From Saprospirales bacterium (GTDB lineage: Bacteria; Bacteroidota; Bacteroidia; Chitinophagales; Saprospiraceae), in the NCBI GenBank assembly GCA_003448025.1, contig DLXL01000262.1, positions 32,942-39,606 on the forward strand: 6,665 bases of DNA, written 5' to 3'. A program made the position numbers and the translations under genes. The stretch's first letter is position 1, and the number at the start of each line of letters is the position of its first letter. Of this stretch, positions 1 through 6,113 are shown in pieces. Under the pieces are notes generated by a model. It did not search any database. It saw nothing but the letters and a program-made list of their open reading frames with translations, and was not told the DNA's origin.

Positions 1-48
1 ATAAACCCAAAAACCCACAAACCCACAAACCCATAAACCCACAAACCC
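1..48. repeat. Six tandem copies of an 8-bp AAACCC-containing unit
   Basis: Six contiguous 8-bp units read ATAAACCC, AAAAACCC, ACAAACCC, ACAAACCC, ATAAACCC and ACAAACCC. Only the second base varies, so the period is exact. The array starts at the window edge and may extend further left. It ends 7 bp before the start codon of the VWA gene and therefore occupies its whole visible upstream region. It resembles telomere-type repeats only superficially, because the period is 8 and it lies next to a bacterial gene. A short intergenic tandem repeat subject to slippage, or a repeat family dispersed in this genome, are the likeliest readings. Neither can be tested here. Confidence 0.9.
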
Positions 49-55
49 TCTCTCC

Positions 56-1144
56 ATGCTTGGCTTTCGCTTCACCGACTATCAACCTGATCCAAATGAA
101 ACAACCTTCGATCGGTTGTTCAAGATTTTTCAGGAGTTGATGTTGTACACCTCCGGAGATGTGTATGAAGCATTGGCATGGCTGAATGAACTGGATCGGG
201 AATATAAGTTGACGAATGAAGACTATGGGATGGGTGATTTTATCCGGGATCTGGAGGAGCGAGGGTATATTCAAAGAGACCCGGATGCAGCAGGAGGAAT
301 GGGGCCCACCTCAAAACTGGAAATCAGTCTGCGACAAAAAAGTCTGGATGATATTTTCGGCGACCTTAAGAAAGCAAAAACGGGTCAGCACACCACAGGT
401 TCGATTGGGCGGGGCGATGAGTTTACAGCTGATGTGAAGCCGTTTGAATTTGGTGATAGCCTGGAAAATCTTGCGGTAACCAATTCTTTACGAAGCGCCT
501 ACATCAACCACGGAATTGATGACTTTAAGCTTTCGCAGGATGATCTGGAAGTGCATGAGACCTATTATCAAAGTCAAATGTCTTCCGTATTAATGATTGA
601 TATTTCCCACTCCATGACCTTATATGGAGAGGATCGCATTACCCCCGCAAAAAAGGTTGCACTAGCGCTGGCTGAATTCATTCGCACCAAGTTTCCCAAA
701 GATACCCTCGACATCATAGTTTTTGGAGACGATGCCTGGCCCATTGAGTTAAAAGACCTGCCTTATCTTACCAACGGAGAATATCATACCAATACCGTAG
801 CGGGCCTGGAACTTGCGCTCGATATTCTTAAAAAACGCAGGAATCCAAACCGGCAGATCTTTATGGTGACGGATGGGAAGCCTACTTGTTTAAAGATTGG
901 CAAGAATTACTACAAGAACTCCTTCGGTCTGGATCGGAAGATTGTGAATCGTTGTCTGAGCCTGGCTTTGCGCTGCAGAAAAATGAGTATCCCAATTACC
1001 ACCTTTATGATTGCCCGGGATCCTTACCTGATGCGTTTTGTGGAAACCTTTACCCAAACCAACAATGGCGCAGCTTTTTATTCCAGTCTGAATGGCCTTG
1101 GTTCATTCGTTTTGGAGAATTACAAGAAGCGCAAAAAGAAGTGA
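56..1144 (+). CDS. VWA (von Willebrand factor A) domain protein with intact MIDAS
   Basis: A 362-residue cytoplasmic protein with no signal peptide or membrane segment. The C-terminal half (about residue 175 to 355) is a VWA domain. It shows the DxSxS metal-binding motif at D182, S184 and S186, following a hydrophobic strand, a threonine candidate at T245 or T247, and the TDG motif with D273. All three parts of the metal-ion-dependent adhesion site are therefore present. The N-terminal 170 residues are mostly acidic helical sequence that I cannot assign to a named domain, and the tail is lysine/arginine rich. Soluble bacterial VWA proteins of this type usually act with a MoxR- or Mg-chelatase-like AAA+ ATPase as metal-dependent adaptors. 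That partner would be upstream, outside the window, so this role is inferred. The start is well supported: the frame is open back to a stop at 2-4 and holds no other ATG, GTG or TTG. No Shine-Dalgarno sequence is visible. Confidence 0.9.
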   Translation: MLGFRFTDYQPDPNETTFDRLFKIFQELMLYTSGDVYEALAWLNELDREYKLTNEDYGMGDFIRDLEERGYIQRDPDAAGGMGPTSKLEISLRQKSLDDIFGDLKKAKTGQHTTGSIGRGDEFTADVKPFEFGDSLENLAVTNSLRSAYINHGIDDFKLSQDDLEVHETYYQSQMSSVLMIDISHSMTLYGEDRITPAKKVALALAEFIRTKFPKDTLDIIVFGDDAWPIELKDLPYLTNGEYHTNTVAGLELALDILKKRRNPNRQIFMVTDGKPTCLKIGKNYYKNSFGLDRKIVNRCLSLALRCRKMSIPITTFMIARDPYLMRFVETFTQTNNGAAFYSSLNGLGSFVLENYKKRKKK

Positions 1145-1152
1145 GTGTGCAC

Positions 1153-2571
1153 TTACCTTGCCACCAACCCGATTTTCCTGCCTTCTTCGATCATGCGTTG
1201 AAAAGCTGATTCATAATCATTGGTAATTTCACCATCAAGAATAGCTTCTCGCACTGCCGTTTTGATAACCCCAACCTCTCTGGATGGTTGAATATCAAAT
1301 GTTTGCATGATTACTTCACCCGTAATGGGTGGTTGCCACAGTCGTAACCGATCTGCTTCTGATACCAAAGCCATCCGTTCCTTCAGGTACTCATAACCCT
1401 CCAGATAACGGCGCATTTTATGGGGATTTTTGGTGGTGATGTCAGATTCGCACAGCTTCATCAATTCTTCAATATCAGGACCGGCATCAAATAATAATCG
1501 GCGAACCGCAGAATCCGTCACCTGTTCTTTAGTCAGTGAAATGGGACGCAAGTGCAGCATTACCATTTTCTGCACGAATTCCATTTTGGAATCCAGTGGA
1601 AGTTTGAGTTCTCTGAAGATCTTGGGGACCATTTTTGCTCCCAGCCATTCGTGGCCATGGAAAGTCCATCCACCGGCTTCCTTATCAAATTTTTTGGTGG
1701 CCGGCTTGGCTATATCATGCATGACGGCTGCCCACCTTAACCACAGGTTATCTGATCGTTTGCATACATTATCCAACACCTCCAGGGTATGGAAAAAATT
1801 GTCTTTATGCGCCCTGCCGTTACGATCTTCTACTCCTTGCAAGGCCGCCATTTCCGGGAAAATGAGTTTCAATAATCCTGTTTCAAACAGTAATTTAAAA
1901 CCAATAGAAGGCTTATCGGTTTTCATGATTTTCTCCAACTCTCCTATAATCCGCTCTTTGGAAATAATGTGTATTCTGCTTTTGTATTTAGCAATTCCCT
2001 GAAGGGTTGAGGCTTCAATCTCAAATCCAAGTTGATTGGAAAATCGGATGGCTCGCAACATACGCAGCGGATCGTCAGAAAAGGTTTGCCCGGGATCCAG
2101 GGGTGTCTTTATGACTTTTTGCTCCAGGTGTTCCAACCCGTTGAAAGGATCAACGATGTGGCCAAAATCGTGTTCTCCCAGGCTCATTGCAAGGGCATTG
2201 ATGGTAAAATCGCGCCTGTTTTGATCATCTTCCAGCGTGCCCAGTTCAACATCAGGTTTTCTGCTATGGGGGCTATAGCTTTCTCTTCTTGCCCCTACAA
2301 ATTCAAATTCAATGCCCTCATAACGCAACATGGCAGTGCCAAATCGGCTGTACACTACCACTTTAGGCCTGGGGTTTAATTTTGATGCTACAGTTTCTGC
2401 CAGGGTGATGCCATCTCCAACACAGACAATATCAATATCTTTGGTTGGCCTGCCCAGGAGCCGATCACGAACAAAACCGCCTACTACATAGGCTGGATAG
2501 TTGAGTGATTGGGCAGTATCACTCACTATTTCAAGGAATTTGCGCTCCTCAGGCAATAAAGTGAAGTACAT
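1153..2571 (-). CDS. cca: CCA tRNA nucleotidyltransferase with HD domain
   Basis: A 472-residue class II nucleotidyltransferase that would add or repair the 3'-terminal CCA of tRNAs from CTP and ATP. Visible motifs, in order, are the GGxVRD nucleotide-binding loop at 31-36, the catalytic DxD pair D45/D47, the RRDFTINAL motif at 119-127, the DDPLRMLRAIRF motif at 166-177 (family motif D, which reads the incoming base) and ERII at 206-209. An HD-type metal domain follows, with H261, the H285-D286 pair and a further HGHE cluster at 305-308. The HD part is associated with phosphohydrolase activity in related enzymes. Length is typical for the HD-bearing form. A poly(A) polymerase or an enzyme adding only A or only CC cannot be excluded from sequence, but a single complete CCA enzyme is the likeliest reading. 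It is the last of four minus-strand genes, 45 bp after dusB, and its 3' end nearly touches the convergent VWA gene. Confidence 0.93.
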   Translation of the reverse strand: MYFTLLPEERKFLEIVSDTAQSLNYPAYVVGGFVRDRLLGRPTKDIDIVCVGDGITLAETVASKLNPRPKVVVYSRFGTAMLRYEGIEFEFVGARRESYSPHSRKPDVELGTLEDDQNRRDFTINALAMSLGEHDFGHIVDPFNGLEHLEQKVIKTPLDPGQTFSDDPLRMLRAIRFSNQLGFEIEASTLQGIAKYKSRIHIISKERIIGELEKIMKTDKPSIGFKLLFETGLLKLIFPEMAALQGVEDRNGRAHKDNFFHTLEVLDNVCKRSDNLWLRWAAVMHDIAKPATKKFDKEAGGWTFHGHEWLGAKMVPKIFRELKLPLDSKMEFVQKMVMLHLRPISLTKEQVTDSAVRRLLFDAGPDIEELMKLCESDITTKNPHKMRRYLEGYEYLKERMALVSEADRLRLWQPPITGEVIMQTFDIQPSREVGVIKTAVREAILDGEITNDYESAFQRMIEEGRKIGLVAR

Positions 2572-2600
2572 GTATGAAAACGATGGATCAATGGGTTCGA

Positions 2601-2630
2601 CAAAGGGGGGGGGCGGTTAGCCGTCACAAA
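2601..2630 (-). promoter_or_regulatory. Possible Bacteroidota-type promoter for cca (weak)
   Basis: On the minus strand a TTTG at 2604-2601 could be the core of a TAnnTTTG -7 box, and a TTG at 2629-2627, within the last codons of dusB, could be the -33 element. The spacer is then 18 bp, inside the usual Bacteroidota range. The TA half of the -7 box is missing (CCCC instead), so this is a low-confidence proposal. The C9 tract lies between the two elements. Confidence 0.2.
2605..2613. repeat. Homopolymer of nine G (C9 on the coding strand) between dusB and cca
   Basis: Nine consecutive G on the plus strand lie in the 45-bp gap between the dusB stop and the cca start, 34 to 42 bases upstream of the cca ATG. 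Tracts of this length are prone to slippage and to sequencing error. It does not touch either reading frame, so a length change could affect only transcription or the leader of cca. Confidence 0.9.
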
Positions 2631-3657
2631 CTTCATTCACATCTATAGCCATAGGTTCATGTGACAGTGTGAAATCTACATTGCTGTAAACGGTTTCAAT
2701 TTCTTCCAGCGTTTCAAAAAGAATGGATGGCTCCATTTCAGTTACAAGTCTGGCACGATAGGGCTTGATATCTGGCAAGCCTTTGAAATATGGCGCATAG
2801 TGTCTCCGCATTTCCAGCACGCCCAGTTTAGGGCCTTTCCATGCCAGGCTGTCGGTTAGGTGTTGTTTAGCTGCTGCAACACGCTCCCGGATGGTTGGAG
2901 GCGCCAACAATTCACCCGTAGCGAAAAAGTGCTTGATCTCTCTGAATATCCAGGGGTATCCAATACTGGCCCGGCCAATCATAATCCCGTCAGTTCCAAA
3001 ACGATTTTTGTAGTCCAATGCTTTTTGAGGACTATCCACATCACCGTTGCCAAAAATGGGTATATGCATGCGGGGGTTTTCCTTAACCTTCGCAATCCAG
3101 CTCCAGTTGGCTTCTCCCTTATACATTTGGGCACGGGTGCGCCCGTGAATACTAAGTGCCTGAATACCAACATCCTGGAGTCTTTCAGCTACTTCCAGAA
3201 TATTAATACTGGAATCATCCCAGCCCAGACGCGTTTTTACCGTGACCGGCTTTTTGGTGCTTTTAACTACGGCTTCTGTAAGCCGAACCATATGGGGGAC
3301 ATCTTTTAATAGTCCGGCCCCGGCCATACGACAGGCCACCTTTGCTACCGGGCATCCAAAGTTGATATCAATAACATCCGGATTTTTGGCCTCAATGATT
3401 TCAGCCGCCTCAATCATATTCTCCAATTGTCCGCCGAAATACTGAATGCCTATGGGGCGCTCATAATCAAAGATCTCCAGCTTTTGGAAAGTCTGTTTAG
3501 CCTCATGAATGAGTCCGTCAGCAGAAATAAACTCCGTATACACCATGTCTGCCCCATGCTCCTTACAAAGCTTGCGAAAAGGAGGGTCACTTACGTCCTC
3601 CATAGGGGCAAGTAACAATGGGAAATCACCCAATTCTACATTTCCAATCTTAACCAT
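2617..3657 (-). CDS. dusB: tRNA-dihydrouridine synthase, DusB type
   Basis: A 346-residue flavin enzyme that reduces specific uridines in the tRNA D-loop to dihydrouridine using FMN and NAD(P)H. The N-terminal TIM barrel carries the family signatures: LLLAPMEDVSDPPFR at 14-28, where the FMN-binding loop lies; DINFGCP at 97-103, with C102 as the expected catalytic acid; KTRLGW at 141-146; SIHGRTR at 169-175; GNGDV at 203-207; and the phosphate-binding GTDGIMIGRAS near 221-231. The remaining roughly 100 residues match the helical tRNA-binding domain in size. Length is normal for DusB, and DusA or DusC are less likely from the GCPxxKV-type active-site context. The ATG start gives the usual short lead-in to the barrel. 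The gene lies 57 bp after the biotin carboxylase gene and 45 bp before cca. Pairing two tRNA-maturation genes suggests, but does not prove, cotranscription. Confidence 0.93.
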   Translation of the reverse strand: MVKIGNVELGDFPLLLAPMEDVSDPPFRKLCKEHGADMVYTEFISADGLIHEAKQTFQKLEIFDYERPIGIQYFGGQLENMIEAAEIIEAKNPDVIDINFGCPVAKVACRMAGAGLLKDVPHMVRLTEAVVKSTKKPVTVKTRLGWDDSSINILEVAERLQDVGIQALSIHGRTRAQMYKGEANWSWIAKVKENPRMHIPIFGNGDVDSPQKALDYKNRFGTDGIMIGRASIGYPWIFREIKHFFATGELLAPPTIRERVAAAKQHLTDSLAWKGPKLGVLEMRRHYAPYFKGLPDIKPYRARLVTEMEPSILFETLEEIETVYSNVDFTLSHEPMAIDVNEVCDG

Positions 3658-3714
3658 GGGGCAAAGTTCGGAAAAAAAGCGATATGAGGGTGTTTATAGA
3701 GCGGCTGAAATACA

Positions 3715-5157
3715 TTAACCATTTGGAATAGTTAGTTTTTTGCGATTTTCCAAATGCATCCTGAGTCCTAATAAGGCTGCGATTTCAGCTCCCTGTTTCT
3801 GACTTGCGATCAATAGTTCTGGTGTATAATATTTTTGAACAAAATGAGTGTCAAAATCAGCCGTTACGAATGCCGGGTGGTCCAGTACAAATCGGCCGAA
3901 TGGCAACGTAGTTGCACAACCTTCTACCTCATATTGGGCAATAGCCTCCTTTAGCCGTTGGATGGCTTCTGATCTGGTGGCGCCATGTACGACTAGTTTT
4001 GCCAGCATGGGATCATAGTAAATAGGAACTTCCATTCCTTCTTCAAAACCACCGTCCACCCTTATGCCAGGGCCTGACGGAATCCGGTATTTTTCCAGTT
4101 TGCCAACGGATGGTAAAAAGTTATTCAATGGATCCTCCGCATATACCCTCAATTCCATTGCATGGCCATGAATCTGCAAATCCTCTTGCCTGAAACCAAG
4201 TTTTTCTCCTCTCGCTACCCGGATTTGCCATTCTACCAGGTCCAATCCAGTGATCATTTCTGTAACCGGATGTTCTACCTGTAAGCGGGTGTTCATCTCC
4301 AGAAAGTAAAAATTGCGGTCAATGTCAACCAGAAATTCCACGGTTCCTGCTCCAACATAATCGCATGATTGGGCTACCCGTACAGCAGCCTCTCCCATGG
4401 CTTTGCGTAATTCCGGGGAGAGAATAGCGGATGGGGCCTCTTCCACCACTTTCTGGTGGCGGCGTTGTATACTGCATTCCCGTTCAAATAAATAAACCGT
4501 ATTCCCATGGGTATCTGCCATGATCTGAACCTCGATATGCCTTGGCCCTGTTACGTATTTTTCAATAAAAACAGAACCATCCCCAAAAGCCGAGATGGCT
4601 TCAGAAATGGCACGCTCCATTTGTTCCTGTGTATCCTCCTCGCGCTCTACAATACGCATGCCTTTACCACCCCCTCCTGCAGAAGCTTTTACCAAAATAG
4701 GATATCCAACCCTGCGTCCGATTTCCTTGGCCATGGCAACATCGGTGATGGCTTCCTCAATGCCCGGTACCATAGGCACATTGAATTTTTTTGCGGCCTC
4801 CTTTGCGGCTAGCTTGCTCCCCATCACCTCAATACTTGTTGGGTTCGGACCAATAAATGCTATGCCTGCCTGCTGTACCATTCGGGCAAAGTTGGCATTT
4901 TCGCTCAAAAAGCCGTATCCCGGGTGTATCCCGTCGACGCCCAAGCGTTTGGCTGCCTCTACAATTTTATCTCCTCTCAAATAGCTTTGCGCAGAGGGTG
5001 CAGGACCTAATAATACGGCTTCATCTGCAAATCGGACATGTGGGGCATGGCGGTCCGCTTCAGAATAAACGGCCACAGTGGATATGCCCATTTTTCGTGC
5101 AGTACGCATCACTCTAAGCGCAATTTCACCGCGGTTGGCTACAAGTATCTTATTCAT
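3715..5157 (-). CDS. Biotin carboxylase subunit of an acyl-CoA carboxylase (acetyl- or propionyl-CoA type)
   Basis: A 480-residue ATP-grasp enzyme that carboxylates biotin on a carrier protein using ATP and bicarbonate. Residues 1-110 form the N-terminal biotin carboxylase domain (KILVANRGEIALR at 3-15, HPGYGFLSEN at 78-87). The ATP-grasp domain follows with K115, K157, the glycine-rich loop GGGGKG at 161-166, H207, K236, E274, E287, N289 and R291. The C-terminal domain contains HAMELRVYAEDP with R337. All expected ATP, metal and bicarbonate residues are present. It ends in a biotin carboxylase-type C-terminus plus about 30 extra residues, with no carboxyltransferase or biotin carrier domain and no MKM biotinylation motif. 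It is therefore the stand-alone type, slightly longer than E. coli AccC. The DFDTHFVQKYY stretch near the end is reminiscent of propionyl- and methylcrotonyl-CoA carboxylase alpha subunits, so the substrate of the complex is open. No carrier or carboxyltransferase gene is in the window. I leave the symbol blank because accC and pccA-like are both possible. Confidence 0.92.
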   Translation of the reverse strand: MNKILVANRGEIALRVMRTARKMGISTVAVYSEADRHAPHVRFADEAVLLGPAPSAQSYLRGDKIVEAAKRLGVDGIHPGYGFLSENANFARMVQQAGIAFIGPNPTSIEVMGSKLAAKEAAKKFNVPMVPGIEEAITDVAMAKEIGRRVGYPILVKASAGGGGKGMRIVEREEDTQEQMERAISEAISAFGDGSVFIEKYVTGPRHIEVQIMADTHGNTVYLFERECSIQRRHQKVVEEAPSAILSPELRKAMGEAAVRVAQSCDYVGAGTVEFLVDIDRNFYFLEMNTRLQVEHPVTEMITGLDLVEWQIRVARGEKLGFRQEDLQIHGHAMELRVYAEDPLNNFLPSVGKLEKYRIPSGPGIRVDGGFEEGMEVPIYYDPMLAKLVVHGATRSEAIQRLKEAIAQYEVEGCATTLPFGRFVLDHPAFVTADFDTHFVQKYYTPELLIASQKQGAEIAALLGLRMHLENRKKLTIPNG

Positions 5158-5215
5158 GCTGCAAAGAAAAGAAGGGTTTGGGATAGTATGATTTAATGTG
5201 TCTGAACTTTTCTAA

Positions 5216-6070
5216 TTAAGAAGGTTTAGAGATAGTCCCTTTACTTAATTCTTGAAAAAGGTTCTGTTGGAATATTTGAAACAATTGCCTGGTTACTAAA
5301 CAATCATAGGTTTTCCCATCCAGCAGGCGGATCCAGCGTACTCCCTGAATGGCATTGGTTAAAAAGATTTCATCTGCATCTGCAACAACCTCCGTTTCGC
5401 CCTGAACGGGTTTTATAGTCCAGCCAAAGTTGGTTGCTAAGGTAATAATCCTGCTTTGAGTGGTGCCGACAACTTGTCCTTCGCCAGTCTCCGGGTAAAA
5501 TATGGTGCCGCCTTTTATCCAAAACACGTTACTGCTGGTAGCTTCGCACACCCTGTTTGCTGAATTGAGAAGCAGACCCTCCTGCATGCCGCGTTTTTGT
5601 ACCTCCATGGCAGCTTTAACGTAGCGGTTTCCGCCAAGTAATTTAATCCCGCTCAATTCATCCATGGGAAGTTTAACAGAATGACAAAAGCAGGCTGAAA
5701 GACCTTCTTCATGCCATTCATAGGTTTGGTTCTCCAAAGGTTGAACCGTTATCAGGAATTGTGGCTGATTATTTTCCGGCCGAAAAAATCCGCCCTGGTT
5801 TCTCCAGACCATGAGTCGAATCCTGCTGTTATGTATCCCGGTTTTGATTATTTCCTGCGCTATTTTGGTTGATGTCCATTCTTCAGGCCATTCCAGTTCC
5901 AGGGCCTCAACACCTCTTGACAGTCTGGCCCAATGCAATTCCCAGAAAGGTATTTGACCTTCAAAAGATCGGATGGTTTCAAAAATGCCATCTCCGTAGT
6001 AGGCCGCCCTTTGAATGGTTATGAGCGGCTCCGGGAGGTCTGTGTATAATTGTCCGTTTAAGTTTGTCAT
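5216..6070 (-). CDS. Class IV aminotransferase (branched-chain aminotransferase / aminodeoxychorismate lyase family)
   Basis: A 284-residue fold-type IV PLP enzyme, cytoplasmic. The N-terminal domain has the family motif YGDGIFETIR at 25-34. K143, in SGIKLLGGNRYVKAA, is the expected Schiff-base lysine. E176, in CEATSSNVFW, is the usual glutamate that contacts the PLP ring nitrogen. The cofactor-phosphate loop is VVGTTQSRI at 200-208, and FLTNAIQGVRWI at 236-247 is the second phosphate-side motif. Length fits aminodeoxychorismate lyase (PabC), D-amino acid transaminase or a short branched-chain aminotransferase. The TNAIQGVRW motif and overall look resemble proteins annotated as PabC-like in Bacteroidota, but substrate cannot be read from sequence, and no folate or branched-chain genes are adjacent. 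The loop has Q205 where the family usually has Arg (G-x-T-R). It is the first of the four minus-strand genes and starts 43 bp from a divergent gene. Confidence 0.85.
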   Translation of the reverse strand: MTNLNGQLYTDLPEPLITIQRAAYYGDGIFETIRSFEGQIPFWELHWARLSRGVEALELEWPEEWTSTKIAQEIIKTGIHNSRIRLMVWRNQGGFFRPENNQPQFLITVQPLENQTYEWHEEGLSACFCHSVKLPMDELSGIKLLGGNRYVKAAMEVQKRGMQEGLLLNSANRVCEATSSNVFWIKGGTIFYPETGEGQVVGTTQSRIITLATNFGWTIKPVQGETEVVADADEIFLTNAIQGVRWIRLLDGKTYDCLVTRQLFQIFQQNLFQELSKGTISKPS

Positions 6071-6077
6071 GGAATAA

Positions 6078-6101
6078 CTGCAAACATCCGGTAATTTGCA
6101 G
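6078..6101. promoter_or_regulatory. 24-bp imperfect palindrome in the divergent intergenic gap (possible operator or paired promoter)
   Basis: CTGCAAA at 6078-6084 and TTTGCAG at 6095-6101 are perfect inverted arms, and a central CCGG at 6088-6091 has the same axis, so 9 of 12 base pairs match. It fills the middle of the 43-bp gap between the aminotransferase (minus) and the FGE-like gene (plus). Each arm reads TTTG towards the gene it faces, 10 nt from the aminotransferase ATG and 15 nt from the 6114 ATG, as in the core of a Bacteroidota -7 box. On the minus strand a TTG lies 16 bp upstream of GATGTTTG. Function is inferred; it could be two back-to-back promoters, a dimeric regulator site, or chance. 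Confidence 0.35.
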
Positions 6102-6113
6102 CCTCAATCAGAA

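Noticed and set aside
1..48. Telomere or CRISPR-like array
   Set aside because: The unit is 8 bp with no spacers, and it sits next to a bacterial gene, so neither interpretation fits.
1430..2002. Long plus-strand open frame (190 codons) antisense to cca
   Set aside because: It is the shadow of a strongly motif-bearing gene on the other strand. Its translation shows no recognisable motif and is serine/leucine-rich low-information sequence.
3658..3714. Possible promoter for dusB (GAACTTTG four bases before the ATG)
   Set aside because: Only the TTTG core matches, no TTG lies at a suitable distance upstream, and the site would give an almost leaderless mRNA, so I do not list it as a feature.
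4595..4984. Plus-strand open frame (129 codons) antisense to the biotin carboxylase gene
   Set aside because: The minus-strand frame carries all catalytic residues of the enzyme here; the plus-strand translation has no family signature.
5174..5182. GGGTTTGGG (CCCAAACCC on the minus strand) as a remnant of the left-end octamer
   Set aside because: The two CCC blocks are 6 rather than 8 bases apart, and only one such instance is present; chance is sufficient.
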